This document shows positions 49,769 to 58,842 of a stretch of DNA of 64,000 nt, piece by piece. Under the pieces are notes generated by a model, which worked only from the letters and a program-made list of their open reading frames with translations, searched no databases and was not told the DNA's origin. Each line of letters begins with the position of its first letter. The stretch's first letter is position 1. Made by a program: the position numbers and the translations under genes. Source of the stretch: Phormidium sp. OSCR. Lineage in GTDB: Bacteria; Cyanobacteriota; Cyanobacteriia; Cyanobacteriales; Geitlerinemataceae. The stretch spans positions 1 to 64,000 of the forward strand of contig LJZT01000008.1 of assembly GCA_001314905.1 (NCBI GenBank), given 5' to 3'.

Positions 49769-52690
49769 TTAAAATAATTGCCCTTGTTGCGGCGCGGCTT
49801 CACACTCACTCGACAGACGATTGATTTCCGGCCAGGAGATGACAAGACTATTATAGGCGATCGCCTCCGAGGACCAGCCCTTGCGATCGCACAAGTTATA
49901 GAGACGATAGGCTAAATCACGGGCAATTTCCACCTCCGCCGCTTCTCCTTTCAGGGCCGCCAACAACTCCGCCGCCCCCAGTTCGCCGTTTTGCAGCAGT
50001 CGCTGAATCAGATGTTGGGTGAGTTCCCAATGGGGGATACGGTTATCGGTTTGGGGAGTCCAGTGTTCTGGGAGTTCCTCCCGTTTCACTAGGCGCACCT
50101 TTCCAGCCTTAGCTGTTAAAATTCCCGCTTCTTCCAAACCTTGAACACTGGTATTGCGGGCGGTTGAGAGGGTTTCCGCCTCGCCGTAGGGGCCTGAATT
50201 AAATTGATATTGTTCAAACCAAGTCAAGGCCCAACGGGTATCGCTATCAAATTCCCCTTCTTGTTCGGTGAGGTATTCATCGAGGAGTTGGTTAATCAGT
50301 TGTAGGGCGGTGCGAACGGTGAGGGGGGAGCCGTCATTTTCCAGGACGGCGCTATATTGGGAGTAAACCGCCATCCCCGGCCCGATACTGGCTTGGGCGA
50401 GGTCAACGGGGGCGATGTTTCCCTGTTGCAGCGTTTTTAGGGCTGTGGGGAGTTCCCGTTTGAGTTCTTTGAGGAATTGGCGGCGGCTGGTTTTGGGGGC
50501 GTTTTCTGGGCGAGGGCGACAGACGAGGACAATAGAGGAAGCGAGGGCGTTTGAGGCTTGTCCTCTCATGCGGTTACTCAATTCTGTTCGCAAGGGCCAG
50601 GTTCCACAAATACTGAAGTTTGACTGCATCAAACCTTCTAAAATAGTTTCCCAACCTGTCGATGCTACGTTTTCATTATTATCCGTTTCCGTTTGTTTCA
50701 AGGCATAATAAACCGTTACTGGGTAATCATGATGATTTAGATTGTTGATGCGATGAAAAACTTTGATTAGGCTAGACTCAAAAAAATCTCTTGCTTTTTG
50801 CTTGCTCCCGTGGCGAAATGAATCAGCAACCATTTCCTCAGATTTTGGGACTAATAAAGTCCTGCAAATATCAGAATAAATTGAACTCAGACCAGGTCGA
50901 AGCCAGGTATAAAAAAAGTCCGACAAGTCTGCATAAGGAACTGCATCATAATATGGAGGATCCATAGACACGACTTTATGTCTTAAGTCGTTGGTATGAT
51001 CTTCCATAGCATTATGCTGTAATGAAAAACTTTCGGCATTGCAACTTGAACCTTCCAAAACTTTTCTTGCCCAAGTTATAGCACTCATGAAATTACCGCT
51101 GGAATCACTCATAGGATTCGCTTCAGCAAAATCCCATGTCATAGGAATTGCCTGTCTTGTAAATACATGGCTCATTTTTTCTCCACTGGTATGCCATGTA
51201 CACAAATTACTCCAATAATCAGAACTTTTATCAACAGCAAAAGCCAAATAAACTGAAATCGCCTCCCCATAAGCTCTCGCTCCAGTTCCGCCATCATTCA
51301 AGGGAATATTATCATCCGATAACCCTGCCGCCAGAGCCTCTTGAATCGCCTTGTCTTTGGCTTCACTCACCAAATCACTAAACGTCGTTAACGCAACCAA
51401 TTGACGAGAGGTGAATAAATCAGCGTGTTTCGTCATGCCATAAATCACAGGAGTCATATGACGAGAATTATTTACCAACTCTGTTTCTGGCTTCCATTTC
51501 GGTTGAGCAGAATTAGCAATTTGTTCCTGTTCATCTGTCGGTGATACATAAGTCCGACCCTTATCTCCTTCCGCCACAATTGCCATCAACTGCGCCCCCA
51601 TGCGCCCCTCACGACCTTCAGAACGCACATAGTCCAACCCCACCGGCGTTCCACAAGCCAGACAAACCGCCCCCTTGCGGCTCACAGTCCCTTCTGGCAC
51701 ATCTCCCCTTCCTGACTGAACCTGAAAGCGAATCCGAGGAACTTCGGCCTCTGCGGGGGTCTCCCCAGGCGGCTGATGTTCAGCACCGGCCTCCACAATC
51801 GGCTTAACCCAAGCCTCCTTGTCCTTCTTCGTCGAAAGCTTAAAACTGCGCACCAACGGCATCTGACAGCCACAAGCCGGGTTCGGACATTTCACCGTCC
51901 GCGCCCATAACCAGGCAATCACCGTCGCCTTATCCCCATCCTCCAACTCTACCGGGGGATACAAATGACCAATACGCTGCAACGCCTGCTCCCGCATCCA
52001 GGCGCCATAATAGCGCACATCCGCCGCCAAACCCTGAGCGCCTCGCCACGACTCCAGAGAGACCCTGGGCCGGTCTTCCCCATTCACCGGCGCTAAATTG
52101 GCAAACTTAGGCGGAATCTCAATCAACGCCTTATTAATCAACACCGCCACCGGGTTTAAATCACTCGCATGAGCCTCCAACCCCAATCGTTGCGCCTCCA
52201 GGGGAATCGAGCCACCGCCAGCGAAGGGGTCATAAGCCGGGGGTGCATGATGGGCGATATACTCCCGCACCGCTTCGGGAGTTGTCGGTGGCGTCTCCCC
52301 GCGTCCCCACGCCAAACAGCGAGCAATCTCCCGTTGCGCCTCGTCAATAATCTGCGGTTCCTTAATATCATCCCAAGACACCAAGCCGCGCACCTTTTGC
52401 TTTTGCTTCCCTTTCTTGTCCGTGTCCACCACAATCCGGCCCAAAATATCAAACAGCCGTTGTCGTTCCTGGGTCTGGTCTTCCTCTGTGGGGAATCTAT
52501 CGGGCCAACTGCTGGGGTCATCCACCAAAGAGGCCCAAAGCACCGCCCGACAAGCCGCCAAGGGTCGCCGCGCCCACCACAGATGAAGCGTAGAAGGATG
52601 GCCATGACGAATCGACTTCTCCCGCGCCGATTCCATATTGATGGCTTCGAGGGGTAGGGCAACTTCGATGAGTTTCTTGCGGTAGGTCAT
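49769..52690 (-). CDS. DUF1156 DNA methylase, predicted anti-phage
   Basis: 973 residues. The N-terminal DUF1156 block (KLIEVALPLEAINMESAREK and HPSTLHLWWARRPLAACRAV) is unmistakable. Methyltransferase motifs are AYDPFAGGGSIPLEAQRLG (154-160, SAM) with ASDLNPVAVLINKA, and SMDPPYYDAVPYADLSDF (DPPY 577-580). Cysteine pairs (C268, C273, C275; C343, C346) suggest a zinc ribbon. It probably methylates adenine or cytosine to mark self DNA for the helicase/ATPase partners. It is divergent from the second methylase across 254 bp. Confidence 0.88.
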   Translation of the reverse strand: MTYRKKLIEVALPLEAINMESAREKSIRHGHPSTLHLWWARRPLAACRAVLWASLVDDPSSWPDRFPTEEDQTQERQRLFDILGRIVVDTDKKGKQKQKVRGLVSWDDIKEPQIIDEAQREIARCLAWGRGETPPTTPEAVREYIAHHAPPAYDPFAGGGSIPLEAQRLGLEAHASDLNPVAVLINKALIEIPPKFANLAPVNGEDRPRVSLESWRGAQGLAADVRYYGAWMREQALQRIGHLYPPVELEDGDKATVIAWLWARTVKCPNPACGCQMPLVRSFKLSTKKDKEAWVKPIVEAGAEHQPPGETPAEAEVPRIRFQVQSGRGDVPEGTVSRKGAVCLACGTPVGLDYVRSEGREGRMGAQLMAIVAEGDKGRTYVSPTDEQEQIANSAQPKWKPETELVNNSRHMTPVIYGMTKHADLFTSRQLVALTTFSDLVSEAKDKAIQEALAAGLSDDNIPLNDGGTGARAYGEAISVYLAFAVDKSSDYWSNLCTWHTSGEKMSHVFTRQAIPMTWDFAEANPMSDSSGNFMSAITWARKVLEGSSCNAESFSLQHNAMEDHTNDLRHKVVSMDPPYYDAVPYADLSDFFYTWLRPGLSSIYSDICRTLLVPKSEEMVADSFRHGSKQKARDFFESSLIKVFHRINNLNHHDYPVTVYYALKQTETDNNENVASTGWETILEGLMQSNFSICGTWPLRTELSNRMRGQASNALASSIVLVCRPRPENAPKTSRRQFLKELKRELPTALKTLQQGNIAPVDLAQASIGPGMAVYSQYSAVLENDGSPLTVRTALQLINQLLDEYLTEQEGEFDSDTRWALTWFEQYQFNSGPYGEAETLSTARNTSVQGLEEAGILTAKAGKVRLVKREELPEHWTPQTDNRIPHWELTQHLIQRLLQNGELGAAELLAALKGEAAEVEIARDLAYRLYNLCDRKGWSSEAIAYNSLVISWPEINRLSSECEAAPQQGQLF

Positions 52691-52944
52691 GGGGAGCAGT
52701 TGAACACATAGTCCTCACTGTACCTCAACTGTTGCCCAGGAAACCAGCCGAGTGAGAGGTCATCCTCATCCTGACACGCCGCCTTCCTGGCCAGATGTGC
52801 GGCGGGTTGGCTCAACTCTCAATCCCTGTAGTACAATCAACCCCAAGTCAAAGCGAGCCAACGGTAAATCAGTGGCGACTTCAATACAGCCGTGTGATTC
52901 AAAAAGCGGGTCAGACTCCAGGAATCATTCGAGTCTATTAAGCC

Positions 52945-54462
52945 ATGGCGATATCTGCAAAGAAACGGCAATTCGGTGATTTTCAAACCCCCGATAGTTT
53001 GGCTCAACAGGTGACCGACCTCCTCAAGCAAAACTACAAAATTTCGCCTCAAATTATCCTCGAACCCACCTGCGGAACTGGGGCATTTATTCGGGCCGCA
53101 CTCCAGACCTTTCCGACTTCAGAAATTGTCGGCCAAGAGATTAACCCTAACTACATCCAAGAAGCACAACAATCGATTGCCAACCATCCCCAGGGTCATC
53201 AAGTCAGCCTCAATCAGGGAGATTTTTTTGCAACGGACTGGCAAGCCTTAATGTCTAAGTTTTCGCGAAATATCTTGATTTTGGGGAATCCTCCCTGGGT
53301 AACCAGTAGTGAATTAAGCCTGCTCAATAGTCAAAATCTGCCCTCAAAATCCAACCATCAAAATCGACGGGGAATTGAAGCCATAACCGGTTCTGCAAAC
53401 TTTGATATTTCTGAATGGATGCTCCTTCAATTCACTCAATGGCTTCCCCATCAAACCGGAACCCTTGCCATTCTCTGTAAGTATTCAGTGGCTCGCAAAG
53501 TGTTTTGTCAAGTCAAAAACAATGATACGGCTCCCTTCATGGCTCACATTTATCTCATCGATGCCAAATCATATTTTAATGTAGCCGTTGCCGCCTGTCT
53601 TTTTGTTTTTCGTTATGAGTCCTCCGGTGGTTTTGATTGTCACCTATATCCAACGCTCGATTCCCAAATACCATCTGAGTCCATCGGTGAACGGGATGGT
53701 ATTCTCGTTCGTAACACAGTTCAATATGACCGTTGGCGTCATTTGCTTGGACAAAATTTGAATTATACATGGCGTTCGGGCATTAAACATGACTGTTCTA
53801 AAATCATGGAACTTGCACCGGTTGGTGATGGCAAATTTAGGAATGGAATCGGCGAGATTTATGACCTCGAACCCACCTATATTTATCCACTTTTAAAAAG
53901 TTCAGATATTGGTAATGGTAGAATCGAAACTTACCGTAAAATGGTTCTCGTAACCCAGAGGGCGGTGGGTCAAGATACCCATTCTATTCAAAAGAATGCC
54001 CCCAAAACTTGGCAATATCTCAGCGACCATAATCAGATTTTAAGTCGTCGTAAAAGTTCGATTTATAAAAATAAACCCCCTTACTCAGTTTTTGGGATTG
54101 GTGCTTATTCATTTAAACCTTGGAAAATTGCGATTTCTGGTTTTTATAAGCACTTAAATTTTCAACTCATCTCCCCCTTAAACAATAAACCAGTCATGGT
54201 CGATGATACGGTCAATTTTCTATCTTTTGATAGCCAAGCCGAAGCTCAGTTCATTTTGAAGCTAGTGACGTCCAAACCAGCCCAGGAATGTCTAACGTCG
54301 ATGCTGTTTTGGGATGAGAAACGGCCCATTACCATCGATATTCTGAGACGACTATCACTGCAAGCTGTTGCGCGAGAACTTGGATGTTTAGAACTCTATA
54401 CTGACTGGGTAAAAGCCATCCAAGTCAACAGTCAGGGCCAGTTGGAATTAGGATTATTCTAG
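52945..54462 (+). CDS. N6-adenine DNA methylase, NPPW type
   Basis: 505 residues. FGDFQTPDSLAQQVTDLL and LEPTCGTGAFIRAAL (SAM motif I, 41-50) with NILILGNPPWVTSSELSLLN (NPPW 115-118) are the gamma-class adenine methylase motifs of TaqI-like and type IIG enzymes. The C-terminal half (about 270-490) looks like a target-recognition domain (RSGIKHDCSKIMEL, PLLKSSDI). It is the only plus-strand gene of the cassette, facing the helicase tail to tail. No separate restriction enzyme lies next to it. Confidence 0.88.
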   Translation: MAISAKKRQFGDFQTPDSLAQQVTDLLKQNYKISPQIILEPTCGTGAFIRAALQTFPTSEIVGQEINPNYIQEAQQSIANHPQGHQVSLNQGDFFATDWQALMSKFSRNILILGNPPWVTSSELSLLNSQNLPSKSNHQNRRGIEAITGSANFDISEWMLLQFTQWLPHQTGTLAILCKYSVARKVFCQVKNNDTAPFMAHIYLIDAKSYFNVAVAACLFVFRYESSGGFDCHLYPTLDSQIPSESIGERDGILVRNTVQYDRWRHLLGQNLNYTWRSGIKHDCSKIMELAPVGDGKFRNGIGEIYDLEPTYIYPLLKSSDIGNGRIETYRKMVLVTQRAVGQDTHSIQKNAPKTWQYLSDHNQILSRRKSSIYKNKPPYSVFGIGAYSFKPWKIAISGFYKHLNFQLISPLNNKPVMVDDTVNFLSFDSQAEAQFILKLVTSKPAQECLTSMLFWDEKRPITIDILRRLSLQAVARELGCLELYTDWVKAIQVNSQGQLELGLF

Positions 54463-54490
54463 CAGCTTAACCGAACGTACACTGATTCTA

Positions 54491-57400
54491 TCAAGGGTCA
54501 ACACTGTTTCCAAATTGCCATAAGTCTCGCCAGTTATAGTTAATACTACTGGCGGCAAAATCCGGTTCTCGTTGAAAGGGGCGTTGCACATAGCGCAGCC
54601 GACGGCTGGGAACTTCCACTAAGGCCAGGATATAACGTTCAGGTCGGTTCAAGGCGGTGAGAATTTCGTTTTTAGTCACGGTGACGGTTTGCGCCCCCTC
54701 CCGTCGCCCTTTCACTTCAATAAATCGCAATTCTCCCGTTTCAGGCTTCACCGACTCGATATCATAGCCACAGTTTTCGCCACTGACATCTCGGGGCTGA
54801 TAGCCTAACTCCTGTTCCTTCTGTATCACCGCCTCCATCGCCGCGAGTTCAACGGCTTTGCGATTTTGGGCTAAAGTGCCAAAATCCTCTCCAGAGGGGG
54901 CAATATGGGCTTGTAAACGGCTGTAGGGAATCACAAACGCCGCCCCAATTACGACTGGGGGTAAGGGGGAAAGTTGTCGTTCTTGGTCCAGTTCACTGAG
55001 GCGTTTTTCGAGGCGGGCCTGTAACTCGTCGGCCCGTTGCTGGGCTTTGCTAGAGTTGAGTTTGGCGTTGGTTTTCCCGGCTTGTTCCTGTAGCCGTAAA
55101 TCTCTGGCCCGTTGGTCCCAATAGTTAATTTCTTTGGTGAGTCGGTCTTTGACGGCCCGCTGGGTTTTGTCAATGAGTTCCTGTTTGGGTTGGTTGACTT
55201 CTTGGAAATGGGGGGGGACGAGATGGTTAATGGTATAAGTCATCGCCTGTCGTTCGATGTCTTCTCTCAGGGCCAGGTTGGGTAAAATCTCGTCAATCAC
55301 CTGTTTTTCCTCGTCCCGTAAAGGGCGATAGTCTAAGTAGGGAGCATAGCCGGCGTTGATAGCCTCTGATGCGTTGGGGGAGGTGTTAGGGGAGGTGTTA
55401 GGGGAGGTGTTGGGAGCGTTGCTGTTGAAGGCTTGAAGGGGAATTTCCACATATTGCATCCGCCGGGAGACCAGCCGCCGTTGTCCTTGGGCGTCGGTTC
55501 GTGCGTCTTGCAGGCTATGTTCGAGACCAACTAAAATCCTCTCGGGGCGAGGGTTGGGGCTATCATCGACGAGAATGGTTCCCTGACGCAAGAGGTCGCG
55601 GTGACGTTCGAGGATGAGGTCGAGGGTGGCGTCGAGAAGGGGATGGCCGGGACAGACTAAATCGGCGAGGGGCCGGCCGGGAACGCTAATTAGGTCTTTT
55701 TGAAAGCAAATCCGTTCGTAGCTTTTGAGGATGGGGTCTCCGAGTCCGATTTGGCGATCGCGGTTGCGAATGACCGCCGGAACATGGGTAATCTGGTAGC
55801 GTCGGGGTTCCCGTTCCCGCAAGGTTCCCCCCAATCGGCTAAAGGCTTCTCGGAAAAATGAACTGATAAAGTGGGGTTGCAGTTTCCGGGCCTGGGCTCG
55901 TTCCATCTCGGTGCGAATGGCTTGGACTTTGCTGGTGTCCAGGGAGTCTTGGGCCAGGGCACCTTCGTTGATGAGGTCGCGGAGATGGTCCCGGTTGAGG
56001 CGATCGCTCAGCAGTCGTTCTAGTTTAGCCTTGATATCGGGGCGATCGCCATAGCGAATGGCCTCTAACAGCAACTCCCGCAATTCAGTCCCGGCGATGG
56101 CTTTCCCCAAAACGTCAAACACTTGACCCCCCAAGGCCTGCTGTTCGACTTCCAACTTCTTCAATAGGGCCAAATAGACATCTCCCTCTCGCGTCTCCCC
56201 AGCGACTAAGTTCCAGAGATGACAGACTTCGGTTTGGCCAATGCGGTGAATGCGGCCAAACCGTTGTTCCAAGCGATTGGGATTCCAGGGTAAGTCATAA
56301 TTGACCATCAGATGAGCCCGTTGTAGGTTAATCCCCTCCCCTGCTGCATCGGTCGCCACCAACACCTCCACGCTGAGGTCTTGCTTAAAGGCTTCCTCAG
56401 CTTTTTTGCGTTCCTCTCGTCCCATCCCCCCATGAATCGTAACCACCGCTTCTGGACGGCCTAACAGGGTTCGGATGCGATCGCGCAGATAATTGAGAGT
56501 ATCCCGATGTTCGGTAAAAATCACCAATTTCCGCGACCCCTCGGGGCCTAACCAATCCTCCTGTGGCTGAGGGTCATCGGCGTTGGGAGTGGCGAAAATG
56601 GTCTGAATCACCCGCGATAACTCCTCCCATTTACGATCTTTCCCACTGCGGCGTACTTGTTGGGCCAAGCGTTCGAGTTTCCCTAGATGTTCGATTTCCG
56701 CTTGAAGTTCGCGAATCGTCCGAGAGGCTGTGGCTAAGTCCACCACTTCTTGTTCTGTGTGTTCCCGTTCATCGCTAGAGGAATCTTCAAAATCATCCTC
56801 AATGTCTTCGAGATCAATCATCATCCCTGCATCGAGTTGGGCCGTGAGTCCTCGTTGTAAGAGTTGTTCTTCCCGCAGTCGTTTTTGGAGGCGATCGCGC
56901 CGCCGTGTGAGAGACTGATAAATGGCTTCGGGAGACGAGGCCAGACGACGCTGGAGAATGGTTAACGCAAACCCTACGGTTCCTCGGCGACCGTTTTGGT
57001 TCAACGCATCGGCCCGATTAAATTCCTCTTTCACATAGTCGGTCACTTGTTTATAGAGGATAGTTTCCAACTCTGAGAGAGAATATTCAACGGTATGGGC
57101 GCGACGTTCAGGAAACAGAGGGCGACCATCAAATTTAAGCAAATCCTCTTTAATCAAGCGACGCATCAGGTCGGAGGTATCGCAAACATGAACTCCATCG
57201 CGAAACCGCCCCTCGAAGCGATCGCCATCTAACAGGGCTAAAAATAATTGAAAGTCCTCTTCTTTGCCATTATGAGGAGTCGCCGTCATCAGCAAGAAAT
57301 GGCGCGTTAAACTCGACAGCAGTTTTCCCAATTTATAGCGTTTTGTTTCCCGAATTTCGCCACTAAAAAACGATGCAGACAGTTTATGGGCTTCATCCAC

Positions 57401-58081
57401 CACCACCAAATCCCAGTCCGTCTGGCTCAGTTTCGCCTGTAACTTGGGATTACGACTGAGTTTATCCAATTGAGCGACCACTAAGGGCATTTCAGCGAAG
57501 GCGTTGCCAGTGCGGGCGGCTTCGAGGCGATCGTTCGTTAAAATTTCAAAAGGGAGATGAAATTTCTGATCTAACTCATCTTGCCATTGAATTGCCAAAC
57601 TCCCTGGACAGACAATTAAACAGCGTTGCAAGTCACCCCGAATCAGCAACTCCCGCATAAATAGCCCCGCCATAATGGTTTTTCCCGACCCAGGATCATC
57701 GGCTAACAAAAAGCGCAATGGTTGACGCTTTAGCATCTCACCATACACCGCTGAAATTTGATGAGGTAGAGGTTCAACTAATGACGTATGAACCGCCAGC
57801 AGCGGGTCAAATAAATGAGCTAAGCGAATCCGATGGGCTTCCGATACCAGGCGAAAAGTCTCTCCATCACCGGTCAAACTCCAAGGTCGTCCTTCAGTGA
57901 CTAATTCTAACTGACTTTCAGAACTAGGATATAGGAGTTGTTCTCCTAGCTTTCCTTCACTATCTTTATAGGTTAAATCAATGGCTTCTCCAACCCAGGA
58001 AGCATCAATAACAGTTACAGTTTTTCCCGGAATAATTCCCCTAAGAATTGCTCCACGAGTGATGTCTTTAAGTTTAACCAT
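54491..58081 (-). CDS. SNF2-type helicase with DUF3883 nuclease-like tail
   Basis: 1196 residues. Helicase motifs: LLADDPGSGKTIMAGLFMRE (Walker A 131-135), LVVVDEAHKLSASFF (DEAH 229-232), FLLMTATPHNG and, in the second lobe, NRLEQRFGRIHRIGQTEVC. The C-terminus (about 1115-1180) has NCGYDIESVKP then LRFIEVKGRREG, a DUF3883 module with a PD-(D/E)xK-like ExK motif. A 12-bp unit repeats to give NTSPNTSPNTSPNAS near 55375-55420. With DUF499 and DUF1156 it forms a predicted anti-phage module. It is the first minus-strand gene of the cassette, 42 bp from the right direct repeat. Confidence 0.9.
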   Translation of the reverse strand: MVKLKDITRGAILRGIIPGKTVTVIDASWVGEAIDLTYKDSEGKLGEQLLYPSSESQLELVTEGRPWSLTGDGETFRLVSEAHRIRLAHLFDPLLAVHTSLVEPLPHQISAVYGEMLKRQPLRFLLADDPGSGKTIMAGLFMRELLIRGDLQRCLIVCPGSLAIQWQDELDQKFHLPFEILTNDRLEAARTGNAFAEMPLVVAQLDKLSRNPKLQAKLSQTDWDLVVVDEAHKLSASFFSGEIRETKRYKLGKLLSSLTRHFLLMTATPHNGKEEDFQLFLALLDGDRFEGRFRDGVHVCDTSDLMRRLIKEDLLKFDGRPLFPERRAHTVEYSLSELETILYKQVTDYVKEEFNRADALNQNGRRGTVGFALTILQRRLASSPEAIYQSLTRRRDRLQKRLREEQLLQRGLTAQLDAGMMIDLEDIEDDFEDSSSDEREHTEQEVVDLATASRTIRELQAEIEHLGKLERLAQQVRRSGKDRKWEELSRVIQTIFATPNADDPQPQEDWLGPEGSRKLVIFTEHRDTLNYLRDRIRTLLGRPEAVVTIHGGMGREERKKAEEAFKQDLSVEVLVATDAAGEGINLQRAHLMVNYDLPWNPNRLEQRFGRIHRIGQTEVCHLWNLVAGETREGDVYLALLKKLEVEQQALGGQVFDVLGKAIAGTELRELLLEAIRYGDRPDIKAKLERLLSDRLNRDHLRDLINEGALAQDSLDTSKVQAIRTEMERAQARKLQPHFISSFFREAFSRLGGTLREREPRRYQITHVPAVIRNRDRQIGLGDPILKSYERICFQKDLISVPGRPLADLVCPGHPLLDATLDLILERHRDLLRQGTILVDDSPNPRPERILVGLEHSLQDARTDAQGQRRLVSRRMQYVEIPLQAFNSNAPNTSPNTSPNTSPNASEAINAGYAPYLDYRPLRDEEKQVIDEILPNLALREDIERQAMTYTINHLVPPHFQEVNQPKQELIDKTQRAVKDRLTKEINYWDQRARDLRLQEQAGKTNAKLNSSKAQQRADELQARLEKRLSELDQERQLSPLPPVVIGAAFVIPYSRLQAHIAPSGEDFGTLAQNRKAVELAAMEAVIQKEQELGYQPRDVSGENCGYDIESVKPETGELRFIEVKGRREGAQTVTVTKNEILTALNRPERYILALVEVPSRRLRYVQRPFQREPDFAASSINYNWRDLWQFGNSVDP

Positions 58082-58123
58082 AGCCTTGATATTAGTGTTT
58101 ATATATGCTACGATTTTACCATG

Positions 58124-58187
58124 CTCAGGTCTAGGGTGGGTTGGAGGTTAAGGGTAATCATGATTCATCAATTGGCCTCAGATGGCA
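58124..58187. repeat. Flanking direct repeat, right copy
   Basis: 64 bp matching 45158-45220. It contains the end of the intact Uma2 gene at 58168 (LPSEAN then TGA) and a cut-off start of a second Uma2 gene, ATGATTACCCTTAACCTCCA and on to codons TLDLS. After that the homology stops abruptly, at about 58124. Confidence 0.85.
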
Positions 58188-58749
58188 AGTTTACATTGTC
58201 ATAAAGCACAGATAAATCTAGCTCAAAATCAAGACTTTCTAACCTGACAGTTTCCCCCGATTCATATTCCGAATATAGCCACATTTTTCCGTTACCCCGA
58301 CGATAGAGTTCCACCGCCATCGACTGGGAATCCACCAATACATATTCCTGTAAACTGGGAATTTGACGATAGCATTTTAGTTTTGTCCCGCGATCGCCCC
58401 CGGCGGTACTCGGAGACAACACCTCCACAATCACTGTGGGATGTTTCACCAAATCTTGCGCTCGTAAATCCTCCGCATCACAAGTCACCACTAAATCCGG
58501 GTAAAAATAGCGTTCATTTTTACTATCCTCAACCTTGACATCAGACACATTCGCTCGACAGCCTCGTTGACGCAAATGGGGGTACAACGCCCGGTAGAAA
58601 TTGAGAGCAATGTCATTATGAGGAATAGTCCCCCCCGTCATCGCTATAATCTCGCCATCGATATACTCGTAGCGGTATTCCTGCTGGGCCTCCCAGTCTA
58701 AATACTCTTGGGGCGTCAGGCGTGAGGGGAAATCTGGTTGGGCAATCAT
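58168..58749 (-). CDS. Uma2 family endonuclease (right flank of defence cassette)
   Basis: 193 residues: PQEYLDWEAQQEYRYEYIDGEIIAMTGGTIPHNDIALN is the typical Uma2 N-terminus, with FYPDLVVTCDAED (Asp), VIVEVLSPSTAGGDRGTKLK (Glu, Lys) and EYVLVDSQSM. Apart from the interrupted start of its former neighbour, it looks intact. It is probably the upstream member of the ancestral Uma2 pair split by the cassette. Confidence 0.88.
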   Translation of the reverse strand: MIAQPDFPSRLTPQEYLDWEAQQEYRYEYIDGEIIAMTGGTIPHNDIALNFYRALYPHLRQRGCRANVSDVKVEDSKNERYFYPDLVVTCDAEDLRAQDLVKHPTVIVEVLSPSTAGGDRGTKLKCYRQIPSLQEYVLVDSQSMAVELYRRGNGKMWLYSEYESGETVRLESLDFELDLSVLYDNVNLPSEAN

Positions 58750-58842
58750 GGGGAGTCCTCCGGGGTGGATTCAAAGAAGATTTAGAACGAGTCCAGACCC
58801 CTGGGGCCAGAGGTCTGGGCTGTCTTAACTCTAACAAATCCC

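Noticed and set aside
52169-52657. 162-codon plus-strand frame within the DUF1156 gene
   Set aside because: Antisense shadow; no recognisable domain and the opposite strand has clear methylase motifs.
52752-52979. 75-codon frame upstream of the NPPW methylase as a controller protein
   Set aside because: No helix-turn-helix pattern; it runs into the methylase start and looks like non-coding intergenic DNA.
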